From positions 15,376,001 to 15,440,000 of the forward strand of contig CP075494.1 in assembly GCA_021613535.1 (NCBI GenBank): a DNA stretch of 64,000 nt, written 5' to 3'. Positions 32,844 through 45,191 of the stretch are shown here, piece by piece (the stretch's first letter is position 1; each line of letters begins with the position of its first letter). The DNA comes from Adineta vaga (taxonomy: Eukaryota; Rotifera). A program made the position numbers and the translations under genes. Under the pieces are notes generated by a model, which was not told the DNA's origin, ran no database searches, and was given only the letters and a program-made list of their open reading frames with translations.

Positions 32844-33139
32844 AAGGTTGAATGTGGTATTTCTAAAAATTCTAATCCCAGAATGAAATTTATGAAGTTC
32901 ACTACAACCAGTGATGAAGCTAAGAGGCATGACGGAGTTCAGCTATTTAGGTTATAGATGACACAGCTTTTGTCAACGATATAGCCAGTTTATACACATA
33001 TCAAAAATCTTTCATCTGTATTATGAAAAATTTCAATATATCTACATAGATCTAAGAATTTTAGTGTCTATCTCCTCGTTTAGAAATCCTGCTTCTCTTG
33101 ACAGTTGCAAAACTCTTCAGAAATACCACACTTAACCTT
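32844..33139. mobile_element. MITE-like element with 21-bp terminal inverted repeats
   Basis: AAGGTTGAATGTGGTATTTC at 32844 faces GAAATACCACACTTAACCTT at 33120. The 21-bp ends match as inverted repeats with two mismatches. The interior, about 250 bp, has no coding capacity. It lies 290 bp from another inverted-repeat element and just downstream of the second DNase II gene. Confidence 0.65.
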
Positions 33140-33521
33140 TCTTGTAGTGTTTAATAGACAGATACACCTTTAAATCATTAAATAAACATGCAAATTTAAT
33201 AGTTCCTCAATTCTCAGCACTAAATTTTCTACTGATTATAAATCAATTTATAATGTTCAATATATCGAAGTGATCATTTAAAACCCTTTTATTTATTTGC
33301 ACATCAGGCTATTTTTTCAATGATAATATAGATTGCATGAAATCTTTTTCTACTTCGTATCTCACATATCTTCCAATTGTCTTTCTACCCAATAAAAAAC
33401 GAAATCGAACGATCTATCTGTTACGTTAGTCTATTTTTTCCAGAATAGTACATCAGAAAAGATGCTTTGCAGTTCAATTCAGAACAAATTTTATTTTGTA
33501 TGTAAGCATATCTAAAAAAAA

Positions 33522-34749
33522 TCACTTTTTTTCTTTCGGACATGGTTCGATATTCAGAACTAATTGTCGAAAGCGTTCTTGTATTTGTTTATTCTTTATA
33601 CAAGCAAATCCACCATGTCGTACTTTTTGTTCCGCTTGTCGATTCATATCGCCAATACATGTCCATGGATCATCATTGCTTACGAGCCATTTAGAATGAT
33701 CATGATGAACAGTGAAATTAAATGCAAGTTTTTCAATATTCTCTGTATGATACTGTCCAGTACAATTCGAAGGTAGATTCTTCTGTCGACCATTTGACCA
33801 TGTTTCACTTAACATCGATGTTGACAAAGTTGGCACGATTAATTCACTTAACATATCAATATTTGCTGAACCATATTTGGAAAATGTATGAATTTCAAGT
33901 GATGAACCATTCAATGGAAAATATTGAGTAAACGGAGGTCCAGTTATATGACCCTTATTCGTTATAATACTATTCGAAAGAATCTTATAGCGACTACTAG
34001 CAGATGAAGTCAAATTGGACTGAAACACTAATGGTCGAGTATAGAGAAAATGATTCGAAAGTAAATCAATCGAATTTGTCGACACAGATGATGAAGAATT
34101 CAGTGTGATACATAACATTGTTTGACCGTATACACGACCTAATTTACATTAGAAACAGATCAAATATTTGCAAATAGGAATGTATATCTACCTGAATTTG
34201 GATATCCATAACCTTGTTCAATAATTTGTGGAAAACGTGGTACACTATGAACTAACCAAAATGCTGTTTGTGTTGTATCTTCAAATGCAAGAACACCTTT
34301 GGAATGACCATAGATTAATGAGACAGGTCTATTTGGTGGTTGATCATTGTAGAACAAGTATGAATATTGATTCGGATATTTATACAAAGGATCTAACGTT
34401 AAACCTGTTAATGATGCTGATGAATCGATACTTTGTAAAGAGAATTGCCATTTCTCTAATGATGATGAACTATCTAAATAGATATAACCAGTTCCATTTG
34501 ATACAAATGGATCGACGGATTTTGAAAGACGTGGAAGCTTATAAATAATAAACCAATCAACAGGTTGATTGAAATGATTTCGACAAACACATGGTGGTAA
34601 GGGTTCCGATCGTTGAAAGAACCAAAATACACATGAACAAAATAAAAATACCAAAACAAACGAAACTATTTTACAAATAGTCGCGACCTATTGAATATAA
34701 ATTCAAATAAAAATATAGAATTGAACAATGGATATGATTCACCTACCAT
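33522..34749 (-). CDS. Deoxyribonuclease II, copy 2
   Basis: Second DNase II gene, 371 residues in three exons (34747-34749, 34192-34687, 33522-34138) with the same splice sites as copy 1. All family motifs are kept: PVDWFIIYKLP, YGHSKGVLAFEDT, FWLVHSVPRFP, HDHSKWLVSNDDPWTCIGDMNRQ. Only a handful of residues differ (for example HFNQPVDW for HLNQPVDW and LEKWQFSLQ for LDKWQFSSQ), and the C-terminus is shortened to CPKEKK, where the duplicated block ends and a new stop is met. Both copies therefore look functional. Confidence 0.93.
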
Positions 34750-34791
34750 TTTCCTTTTCTATTTCACGTCAGAAATGAATGTTAACATCTC
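33537..34791. repeat. Segmental duplication, unit B (DNase II gene)
   Basis: Counterpart of 26462-27716 in direct orientation. The introns and the upstream leader are as similar as the exons, which points to a recent copy or ongoing gene conversion rather than selection on protein alone. Confidence 0.9.
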
Positions 34792-35207
34792 ATAACTTCT
34801 CTTCACTTATACAGATCAAAAGAGACGAAGAAGAAAAAAACAAAATAACCGTCCGATTCATAAATAAAGAGAAAAAGACACACGATTCGTCAGACATTCA
34901 GTCGCAATGAAAATAAAACAGGTCATCTCCTTCTCATGTTCGAAGAGATCTTTATTTCTACATTACAATACATAAATATCCCAATGAGAAAAACTGAATA
35001 AATTTCATACTACTACCAGTATATTTGATAAAGAATATCATCATTGAAATGAATCCTTTCAATGTCATCGTAAGATTTCTCTAAGAGAACGAAAAAAAAT
35101 TGATTTCATTTTGAAATGTATTCATTTTATATAGAATTGAAAACAATAAAAATTACATTGAAGAGAAGATAGAATATAACTTCTCTAGTGGAAGCTAATT
35201 GATGTGT
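34792..35207. other. Intergenic spacer
   Basis: About 415 bp between two minus-strand genes. No feature was recognised. Confidence 0.5.
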
Positions 35208-36111
35208 TTATTTATGTACAATAAAGCCATTCTTGACATAGTTTCTTCGATATGTTGGAAGATCATAGATTTGTTCTTCGTCAATTTCTCGACGAGGAAT
35301 GGGAATACGTGAACCACGTCGTGCACGATTTTGTGCTAAAACTTCTTGAAGACTTAGATGTGGTTTAGGTTTGCGATTCAGTTGTGGAAGAGATCGATTC
35401 GATGATTCACGCGGTGATGGTCGGTATGGTTTCGATTGACGTGCAGTTGGCAATTCATCAAGACGAAGCGGCTTTACAGGCTGACGAGGAGGTGGTGGAG
35501 GAGGAGGAGAATGACTTTCTTGATATACTTGACGAGGAACTGGTTTGGGTTGTTCTACATACTAAATAAAAAGAAAAGAAATTGAAATGACTAATTGATT
35601 TATAGAGTCATACTTTCTGCTTGGGAACGATATATTCTTGCTTATCTGGTGTATGATCATCTTCATACGTATATTCCACTACTTCTGGCGGTGGAGACGG
35701 AGTTGGTGAAGGTCGAAAATAAACTCTTTTGATCACTCGTGGTTGTTTTGGGGGCGGTGGAACATATTGATGAGATCGTATCATTGGTAATTCTTCATTA
35801 TAATAGGGTTGATTATTATCCAAGGATCGATAATATCTTCTTCTCACCAATACCGGTGTATTATATCTTTCCTGTTCGTCATATATTGGTTTATCATCTA
35901 GATATGATGGATCATAATTATGTTCATATTCCGCTGGAATATAATAAGAAACTTTCTGATCACCGTAATCTCTTTCAGTTACATTATAAAGTCCATGTTT
36001 CGAACGATTTGTAATCACATATGGATAATTATTTGACTGGTTTTTATTTCCATAAAATCGTTCATTTGGTTTAGTAGAATAATCAGTCATGACTCGACTT
36101 GTTTTTATCAT
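35208..36111 (-). CDS. Disordered Pro/Tyr-rich protein, unknown
   Basis: Two exons (about 35620-36111 and 35208-35567) join in frame to about 280 residues. The N-terminal two thirds is rich in Tyr, Asn, Asp and Glu (for example YYIPAEYEHNYDPSY). It is followed by proline-rich blocks (PPPPKQPR, RPSPTPSPPP, SPPPPPPRQP) that could bind SH3 or WW domains, and the C-terminus is basic with a DLPTYRRNY segment. No signal peptide, helix or known domain is visible. Translation may start at 36109-36111 or at the second Met (36088-36090). It could be an adaptor or structural protein; I do not recognise a family. Confidence 0.65.
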
Positions 36112-36357
36112 TAAAAAGAGAAACTGGTCGAATAAAGAAATAAAAAGTATTGTAAAGTAAAAAAAAGTGATTAGTCCTTTTTTTATGAGAAAATGAGTAA
36201 AAAAAAGAATCAATATGTCAACAATGCCAAAGGAAAGGGAGAGAGAGAAAAATTCTTTTAACAAGTAAAAATAAATCATATAGCACCAGGAAGCCTTTAT
36301 AGTTATGTGAGAAAAAAAAGGAGTTTTTCTTTCACGACAGACATGTTTGTCTTTCAT

Positions 36358-38403
36358 TTAAAGATTAGTTTCATGATTTGATAATTCTTCAGTAGAAGAT
36401 TCAATTGCCTCTTTGACCCATTGTCGTCGTTGAGCAAATTCTAGACATATAAAGAAAACAGCCATCATAGCGTAACCAACAGAAAATTTCCATCCATCAT
36501 CGTTCTCATGAATTAATAAACCAACTGTTGGCGCGTCAATCAAACCAAAAAGAGCAAAAATCGATGCGAGTAAAGACCATAGAGTCGCTCGAAGAAATTT
36601 CCGATCAATCATATATATAAATATCGCAGTTAGAAACATACATTGAAGAAGACTACCACCAGAAAAATTCGAAAGACCTCGATAAGAAAATCCGATGATT
36701 GTTGAACTTATATTTCGATTGAATTCAGTATTATTTGGAAGAAATTTTGTATAAGCATCAGTTACACCACTGATTATCGTTCCTTTAGTCCAATCGGCAA
36801 CTACTGGCATTAAACCGAATATAAATGCTGGATAATGACGAGGAGGAGTGAGAGAAAGTGTATCAGCACAAATCACAAGACCGATAAAAATCTAAAAAAA
36901 ATTAGATTTTGTTTTTAATGAAAGAATCCAAATCGATTTACAATTATTGGATTGACAGAAACAATTGCAATGATTGAAAGAAGAAGAGCATTGATGCCAA
37001 AGAAACATAGAGGTAAAAAGGCAAGACCATTGGCAAGAGAATAAGCTTGTTTCGCACCCATCTTTTCAAATGCCGATGATCGATAAATGCTAAATGAAAA
37101 CAAAGTTTTCATGAATATTTTTTCCAGAAAAATTTACTTGTCATTCCAAGAATAGACCCGAATAGACTTGCAATTAATGTCCCAATTCCATCTGCAAACA
37201 TGGCTTCTCTTGTTGGATAAAAATCTCCTGCTTGTCTTGCAGATTCAACACATTGAATTGTTCCAATAGCGATTGAAATCGCCGTTGGAATTGTTGTTGA
37301 TAAATACGGAGTTATTTCATTAAGATTTACGAAAATTTCTTTGATTGGAAATACAAGTGGATATGGTTTAACTATTAGAGCAGCATTACGAACATCAGAA
37401 GCTTGATTTAATGATGTTGCCCAAGCAAGTATTGTACCAACAATCAAAGCAACAAATGCAACTGGAATTGATCCAAATTTAACTAAAAAATGCGATATTG
37501 AATGAAGTTTTCTCTTGAATATAATTCTTTACCATCACCAAAATAACCAAGAATAACAATGGTAAATGGAAGAAACGAAACAATTGGTGATGCAGCAATT
37601 GGTAAATATTCATTCAAAGCTAGATAAGTAAACCCCAGAGCAGATATTGATGAAAGTAAAGCAATAGCAGGTGTATGTTTTCGAATAAATTCTCCGATAA
37701 GACATAGAAATAACAATATAATTGCCGTAATAAAATTACTTGCTATTGCTACATACCACGCTAATTCTTCACACGAACGTTTATCATTTCCATTATTTTT
37801 ATTAAGACAAGTAAAATATGTTGGAAAAATTATACTAAATATAAAAGCAACTGAAAATATACGAAGAGAAAATGATTTGTTTAATTAAAATTTCGGAATC
37901 TTACATGCGCCAGGTGTATTGATTCCATATGGCATTGTACATACATCACCACGATTTTCTTTGTAAGCAAGTTTTCGTGCCATATATACATAGTAAAAGT
38001 TACCCCAAAGCATCGCCAATGCAACTCTAAAAGGAAACTTTTTTTGAACGAAAATTTCATTCGAACAAAAGTTCTACCCGGGAATAATTTTTCCATAGAT
38101 AATATCTGTTTCTAAGACGAGTTTAAGATTGAGAATAACTGCAAATAACGTTGCTAAATTATTGATAAATAATCCAACAAATCCATCGATATCTCCAAGA
38201 ACAAATAAAGGATAATTTGGATTCGATCGAAATGCATTCAACCATTCTGTTGGATAAAATGTAAATAATTCTCGTATTTCATTTTTCAAATTTGTAAATA
38301 TTTGCATGACATTAGATTTGTTTTCTATGCGTTCATCAATTATAGGTAATTCATCATTTGAATGATGAAGATCATTCAATGGAATAGGTAAAGACGAAGA
38401 CAT
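36358..38403 (-). CDS. NCS2/AzgA-like nucleobase permease family transporter
   Basis: Multi-pass membrane transporter in about six exons: 38088-38403, then exons near 37906-38026, 37530-37855, 37140-37480, 36945-37090 and 36358-36890. Joins checked at the first two introns keep the frame. The protein shows a long series of hydrophobic segments (12 or more) and family-type motifs: MPYGINTPGAFAFIF, a TIQCVESARQAGDFYPTREAMFADGIGT stretch (the NCS2-type S-A-x-x-A-G-D region), and SAFEKMGAKQAYSLANG. By family it should move xanthine, uracil or related solutes with a cation across a membrane; the exact substrate is not readable. Relatives are mainly bacterial, algal and protist, so an animal copy is of interest. 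Confidence 0.72.
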
Positions 38404-39033
38404 CGGTATATTCAGAAATCAATTCATCTACTGACTTGTTTCGATTTCATTAGTAGAAATAGTTATGCTTCAATGCTTTTCATATTTATGTTTTTTTTAC
38501 GTTCTTAACATAATGAAAAATAAAAATGAATCTTTATTTTAGATTGTAATCATTCTCTACTCATTATGGTATACTCCATTACCTTCGGAGATATTTAAAA
38601 TGAATCATTATACGAAATAGATCCGTTATTTGTCAAATTAACCTTAATGGGTCTTTTGATTACGAATCTCTCGATGTAAAATTTTCCTTCTTTCCTTCAT
38701 CAAAACATGAAGAAGAAGAAGAACAACAACAACATTATGACAAATTTTGTTTCAATGAAGGATTGATTATTTATTAATCTGTCAAAATTACATTCGATAG
38801 AATTGAAGAATAAATAATCTTCCTTATTTTTTCTCTTACCAGCAAAGAAACATTAATCCCTCGTTTTTTTTTCGTTCTATATACTATAAAATAAAAAACC
38901 GAGTAGAAAAATGGTCGTATCGCATGCAATTTACATACGTAAACAATGTAAAAGTGCTTGTTATTAGAAAAAAATCGTCTCGTTTCTTTTTTCTCAATGG
39001 GAAAATAGTTGTTTTTATTCTAGAAGAAACGAT
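38404..39033. other. Divergent spacer between permease and C2 gene
   Basis: About 630 bp, AT-rich with A/T homopolymers and a GAA/CAA-rich purine tract near 38707-38735. No gene was recognised; both neighbouring promoters should lie here. Confidence 0.5.
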
Positions 39034-39527
39034 ATGGCTCAGTTACAAGTCACAGTAGTAGAAGCAAAAAATCTAACGAAAAAAGATACATTTAGTGACA
39101 ATGATCCGTTTGTAGAAGTTTATTTGGATGATAAACAATTCAAAAAACGAACAAAAACAAAACAAAATTCAAAACATCCGGAATGGAATCAAACATTTGT
39201 TTTGTAAGTCGATTTCATTGTTATTTTCCTTGAAATTCGATCAAAGAAAATGTTTAGTAATCATTTCCATGGGCAAGATATTCTTCATGTCGATGTTTAT
39301 GATGAAGATTCAGTTAAAAATGAAAAAATTGGATCAGTAGAAATTGATTTACATCAATTATATGAAAAGGGTTTGTTCGGGAAAGAAAAGCGAAAAGTTT
39401 TTTATAACGAATATTTCGATTTTTAGGTCATACTAATCAATGGTATGAATTAATTGGACAAGCAAATTCAATTTCTTCAGAAGGACAAATTAAACTTATA
39501 CTTGATTTTGATCGATTAAAAGTGTAG
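39034..39527 (+). CDS. Single C2-domain protein
   Basis: Three exons (39034-39203, then from about 39259, then from about 39426) join in frame to about 130 residues that are essentially one C2 domain. It begins MAQLQVTVVEAKNL, carries a calcium-loop type segment DTFSDNDPFVEVYL, the HPEWNQTF motif, and a second acidic loop DVYDEDSVKNEKIG, ending WYELIG and a beta strand. The Asp positions needed for calcium-dependent phospholipid binding look present. It is a stand-alone C2 protein like the small cytosolic C2 proteins of plants and animals. Its partner is unknown. Confidence 0.82.
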
Positions 39528-39832
39528 AAGTTTTTCTATTATGAAAATAAAAAAAGATGCGAAAAACTGTTTTTATAAATCTAATGGCGTAGAAAGTCAA
39601 AAAGAGGACAAACATTTATGGTCATGATTAATTCAGCATACAATGAGAAAAAGAAATGGTAAGCATGAATCGTTATCTATTTCATATCTTTAGTGAATCA
39701 AGTGCTCACACGTATCTTCATTTTTATTCCGGTGAAAATAATGGTAAGTAGATGAATCGACTACAAGAAAGTTTAGTTTTTTGTTTTGTCGAATATATTT
39801 TCATAATTTAGACAACCTCACCAGCTAATACT

Positions 39833-40740
39833 ATGGATCAAAAGAGAGAATATTTATTTAAAGTTCTTGTTATTGGAGAATTAGCAACAGGAAAAACTGC
39901 ATTGGTCAAACGTTATGTTCATAATTTCTTCTCTGAACATTATCGAGCAACGGTAAGATTTATTATTGAAATATAGTTCGTTTCTGTTTTGGAATTATGA
40001 ATTTCCTAGATCGGTGTTGATTTTGCATTGAAAATTGTAAAATATGATGACGATACTGTAATTCGTCTTCAACTTTGGGTATGCTGACAATATCGTGATG
40101 AAATATGAAAGAAAAATGTTGATTTTCTTTTGCAGGATATTGCTGGTCAAGAACGATTTGGTAATATGACTCGAGTTTATTACAAAGAAGCTGTGGGTTG
40201 TTTTATTGTGTTTGATGTAACACGAGGATCAACTTTCGAAGCAGTTACAAAATGGAAAGCCGATTTGGATAATAAAGTTCAATTACCTGATGGAAATCCT
40301 GTTCCATGTGTATTACTTGCTAATAAAGTAAAAATTCTTTTATAGAAGCAAAAAGAAAAAAAAGACACTTCTTTTTGTTTTGTAATTTTGTAGTGTGATT
40401 TAGTTGAACAAGGTTTAGTTAATAGTGCACAAGATATGGATGAGTTTTGTAGAGAAAAAGGTTTTGCTAAATGGTTTGAAACATCTGCAAAAGAAAATAT
40501 TAATATTGAAACATCTGCTCGATTTCTAATTAGTGAAGTAAGATTTTTCATTTAGTTTTTTTTCTTCATCTCTAATCTTCTTTCTTTTTCAAGATTATGA
40601 AACATACAGAACAAATTCAACCACGTTCACCAAGTCAAGGTACACGTAGTAATACAATAACTGTGGTTGATAAACCAACAAAGAAAGAACAAAATGGACG
40701 AAAATGTTGTGGAAGTGGCGGTAATTCAGATGATACTTAA
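39833..40740 (+). CDS. Rab GTPase, Rab32/38 type
   Basis: Small GTPase of membrane traffic to lysosome-related organelles, in five exons. G1 is GELATGKT, G3 is WDIAGQE (Ile replacing Thr, a mark of Rab32/38), G4 is NKCD split by an intron, and G5 is ETSAK. The switch region IGVDFALKIV and the GNMTRVYYKEA block also match Rab32/38. The C-terminus reads RKCCGSGGNSDDT: the double Cys is present but nine residues from the end, so the normal terminal prenylation motif is missing in this gene model. Upstream, spliceable segments (about 39618-39753) contain a short upstream frame that ends before the ATG, so they look like 5' leader. Confidence 0.92.
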
Positions 40741-41310
40741 ACTTGATTATTTAACAAGTACACTTTTTTTTATTTTGTATTCTATAACTTTATGAAATAA
40801 AAGGTTTTCGTTTGAAACTTTCTTTGAATATAACAAAAACGAATCCAGCTCGAAAATGATCGCTTTCATAGTATTCTAGATCGGAAATGTTTTGCTTTTT
40901 TTCTGGTGTCTTTCAAACCATCTCCATCATTTCGAATTATCGTCTTGGCGAGTGACGGTTGAAAAAAAACCAGATGGAATATAGATCGGAGATTTTCTTT
41001 TGCTCAGCAGGACGTATTCGACAATTGAATAGATCAATCATTGGAAGTAGAAAACAACGTTGTACAGGTCAATATACTCAAAAAAAGAAACGAAAAAATA
41101 TGTCCAAACTTTTTTTTGTCAAAAATATCTTCATCCAATTATTTCATGTTTAATCATCGCGTGCTGATATTTTACTTCTCATATCCTGCTGTGCTGTGAG
41201 AATGTCTTCATTATCAATAAAAATGAAAGTCGAAGACACGTGTATAGATATTCTTCTAATTAAACTAATTACTGTCAAAAAAAAACAAACATGCAATTTG
41301 ATTAGAATTT
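40741..41310. other. Intergenic spacer between convergent genes
   Basis: About 570 bp between the Rab gene and the oppositely oriented LIM-homeobox gene. A short basic open frame at 40959-41153 has no domain and is not called. Confidence 0.5.
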
Positions 41311-42170
41311 TTATACAATGGAAATAGAAGTTTCTGATTGGTGGAAATTGTCTGGTGATGATAAATTGATTCGATCATCTCCGGATAGAATATGACTTCG
41401 ACGATATTTTGCTCGTGCATTTTGAAACCAAACTTGAAGAACACGTTTAGGTAAATTTGTTTTATCCGATAGATTTTTCAAATCTTTTGCATCTAAATCA
41501 AACACAATGATGAAAAATTCATCAAGCAATTGAGAATATAATGTATACCTGGATTATGATTTAGATTAAAATATGATCGCATAAAACGTAATTGATGATG
41601 TTTAAAACTTGTTCGAAGACGTTTTTGTTTGCTTTGATAGGATTTATCGGATTCAATAAAATATGATGAAAATATTTCATCTGAATAGTTTTTCGATTTA
41701 TAAGTTTCATTGGGTGATGTTTGATAACCGGAATCATCATGAATTTTTGAAAGATTTTCTTCGAATAAATGTTCTCGACAATAAATTGAATTCTCTCTAA
41801 TACCAAATTCATCACCTGAATGAAGAAGTATATTACAAGTTGTACATGTAAAACATTTGACATGGAAAATTAATTGTTCAGCACGAAGAATAATTTCATC
41901 AGGTTGAATCAATTGTTCACAATGTGCACAAACATGCGAAGATGATCTTCTTTTCTCATTGAAGAAAAGTGATTGAACATACTTGATGTAATCATTTTTA
42001 CAAAGAATATAACCATGTTTAGTAAAACATGTTTGTTCATTTTCGAGTAATTGTCCACAATCTGAACATTTCAAACAAGATAAATGCCAACTTTGATCCA
42101 TAATCATTAAATAATAGAGATCATCGATGGATAAACCACAATGAAAACATATTTGATCCATTGTTGGCAT
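41311..42170 (-). CDS. LIM-homeodomain transcription factor, Lhx2/9-Apterous class
   Basis: Developmental transcription factor in two exons (about 41549-42170 and 41311-41493). LIM domain 1 runs over about residues 8-62 (CFHCG...HLSCLKCSDC...CKNDY) and LIM 2 over about 80-135 (CAHCEQLI...HVKCFTCTTC...YCREH), with the zinc-ligand Cys/His pattern complete. A short Ser-rich linker follows, then the homeodomain: RLRTSFKHHQLRFMRSYF, NHNPDAKDLKNLSDKT and the recognition helix KRVLQVWFQNARAKYRR. The FKHHQLR and NHNPDAKDL segments are diagnostic for the Lhx2/9/Apterous group. The intron splits the homeodomain at NHNP/DAKD. The linker is shorter than in most animals. Confidence 0.93.
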
Positions 42171-43451
42171 CCTGTGCGCTAGAATAAAAGAAGAAGAAAA
42201 ATAAGAAGAACTGAAAATAAAGATATGTTTTTATCTGAAATGATGATTGTTGCTCAGACAAATGTCAGATAGAAAAAAGACACTTGATAATGATCGTTGG
42301 ACACTGGTTGCTATTTGACGTCAACTTTATTTGTATATGAACATTATGATAGATTATCTTTTCTTTAATAAGAAAAAGAAGAATTTGTCTATCGATGGAA
42401 AATAAGCGAGACAAATTTGAAGAAAAAGAAAACAGTAGGAACACTTGCTTATCTAAGCAAATAACATGATTGTGTGATTTGACATCAATACAAAGTTATG
42501 GATCGTATTTTTTATTCATTCTCGGCATGCTTTGCAGAGATCTTTCAAACATATGTTAGATATGCGTGAAATTACCTTTTTTCTCAATAGTATTTTGTCA
42601 AATGTGAATCTATTTCAACTAATTAATTAAGCATTATTTTATACTTACGATCAACGACAGATATTGGAAATGAAAGATGCCAGAGAGAGAGAGAGAGAGA
42701 AAAGAGAATGACAACGATTTATTTATAACGAATCAGAAAGCACTTCTCTTTTTCTCCTGTTTGACAATCATTCCGATTGCTGAACATAGAGAATTTTAAT
42801 GTCAGATATCAAAAGATTAACGAAATTTGGTCTTTAGTTATTGAATATAAAAGTAGAAAGAAATAGACAATGCTTTCATTACAAAGCATTCGAGAGAAAT
42901 TTGAATTTCAATCGTAGATTTATTGCTCAATCAACGTTGATCTGATGTATTTTATACGTAAACAGACGTTTGACTGTATCATCAGTTCGATTGAATTTAC
43001 TCAAAATTCTATTACTATTCGTTGCTAAACTATTTTTCGATGAAATGTTTAGAATTCTTCGCACTGAAATCTCAGAACACGATAAATCAGTTATGAAATA
43101 GATAAACAAACACTAATAAACGTATGAAAGTCAGAAGTTTTAATTGTATTCACGAATATTCTTAATCATGTGACAATAAATGAATAATAGTGTCAATACA
43201 TGTATACATAATGTACTCGCACCCCCACTGAGTTTCTTTCTAATATTACACTGACATGGTTCGTTCATACTCAGAGTACTTTCACGTACGCCGATGATCG
43301 AGACAAAAATATGCACAATGTGATTTATTCAATGAAATAACCTTTGGATACTTTCACAACAAACGTGATCTCTGAATGAAAGAAACGAATAGTAACCGGC
43401 AAAAAAACAATATGTTTATTTAATGTTAATTAAAAATAAAAAGCAAAAGAA
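42171..43451. other. Intergenic region with GA microsatellite
   Basis: About 1.3 kb upstream of the LIM-homeobox gene, with a (GA)n tract at about 42683-42702. It is probably promoter or enhancer DNA for the LIM-homeobox gene, which is usually tissue-restricted. No gene was recognised. Confidence 0.5.
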
Positions 43452-45146
43452 TTATGTCAAATGCAGAAGTGATTTCATCAATGGATTAATATGAGTTAAA
43501 TCAACTTTACTTCGAATATATTGCTGAAAATCTCTCATAACTTTTTGAATTTTCATTAATTGTTCAGTAATTCGTGTCATTTTTACCACGACAATTTCAA
43601 ATGATGATTTTTGTAATAAATATCGAAATAATAAATCAATATATTTTGATTGTGCATTATACACACTATATTGATCATTTAAAATCGGTTCTTGTTCATC
43701 ACCGGATGATAAACCTTTGGAAAAAATTGCAATTAACATTAATAGTTGAACAATAATCGGATCTTTATTAACGATATTCACAAGAATATGAAGAATTGAC
43801 ATAATAGTTCGATTAAATTCATAACCATAACAAAGTATAAATAAGCTTTTACAATGTTGAGCAAATGCTTCATCATTTGGCGAGACAACATCCGTTGTAT
43901 CAAGATCATAACATAATTCCCGTGCTGAATCGAAATTTAATGAATGACGTATAAGAAATAGTAATGTTAAATTATATTTGACAAGTATTAAACGATCGTG
44001 TTCATCAAGTTGTTCAAATTCCGGAATGATTCGTACGAAATTAATTAACTTTACCGCAAAGAAATTTTGTATATCAAATGTATTTGTATATGCTGAGACT
44101 TTATCCGGTGCTAATTCAAGTGTAAGTACTGATGAAGCGGATGGAGTTGATTGAGTAGCAGATAGGTATGCATCTTGAATTTGGATTAAACATGACCAAT
44201 CAAATTCAGTTAAGGCTGATGAAGAACTCGTTGGGATATTTACAAGCTGGAAAAAAAAACAATCAAAAATAGAAATAATGCAACGAACATTGAAAATGAT
44301 TTTTACTTTTTCAAAAGTTGAATCTCTCTCAATTTTCGGTTGAAAACTATGAGATGGTGTATCGGAACGTAAACGACGATTTTCTTCTAGACGTTGTTGT
44401 TTTGTTAGTTTTTGTTCAGGAGTTAAGATATAATCTTTACGCATACCTGTAATTGATAAGCACTAATGATTCATTATGGATAAAAATCATAAATTTTACC
44501 TTGTTGAAAACATTTTAGTAAGCGACAACGTTGACATTTATGTTTGATATCAGATCGAATATCACATTGAATTTCATTAAAATTATTTTTATTTTTATTA
44601 CATTTCGTTTTCTCCTAGAAATGATGACATAGAAATTGATTTGAAGGAAAAGAAAATTATTTATTTACAATTGTATGTAAAGCATTACGACGAAAAAATG
44701 CTAAAGAAATAAGAATTAATCTTTCGTTTCTCTCAAATTTATTCAAACCTTTGCAAGATTCACAGGTTATTTGAGCAAAATTATAACCAATAGCGTGACC
44801 ACCACAAACAACACATGTTAAATCTGCTTTACGTCTTTTCATGGTCGCCATACTTTTTGCTATTTCTTGATCCTCCTATGGAAAAGAAAATGGATTTTGT
44901 TTGTTTGTTTTTTTCGAATAAAAGATTGCCTACCGATTGAGACAAAGTTCGTTTCTTATTTTGATACACATCCATTAAATTCTTTTCATTTAAATCAACC
45001 ACATACGTTTCGACGTTCGATGGATTGAAATATGAAAGAATTTTATCGTTATCATTGTCAACCGATGTGATAATGAGCACTTGTGTTGAAGTCTTATTAC
45101 TTTTTTGTTTCTTATCATCATCAACTAATTTCATATTATTATCCAT
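43452..45146 (-). CDS. Nuclear hormone receptor (second, divergent type)
   Basis: Five or more exons. An N-terminal A/B-like segment of about 65 residues (from the Met at 45144-45146) splices into the DNA-binding domain. Finger 1 is CVVCGGHAIGYNF..TCESCK-AFFRRNALH, interrupted by an intron after CESCK. Finger 2 contains CNKNK..CDI..KHKCQRCRLLKCFQQGM. A charged hinge (TPEQKLTKQQRLEENRRLR) leads to a ligand-binding domain of about 240 residues, including FAVKLINFVRIIPEFEQLDEHDRLILVKYN, the family signature region, and a C-terminal amphipathic helix near NPLMKSLLHLT. This copy is more canonical than the array at 1-4 kb. The ligand is unknown. Confidence 0.88.
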
Positions 45147-45191
45147 ATGAATGTGTACGTAACCTAAAATACGGTGAGTATGCTTCAAACC

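Noticed and set aside
39618-39832. Extra N-terminal coding exons of the Rab gene
   Set aside because: Splicing the plausible upstream exons gives a frame that hits TAA before the Rab ATG, so they look like 5' leader with a short upstream frame.
40959-41153. Short basic open frame between the Rab and LIM-homeobox genes
   Set aside because: No motif, no splice partners, and composition like the spacer.
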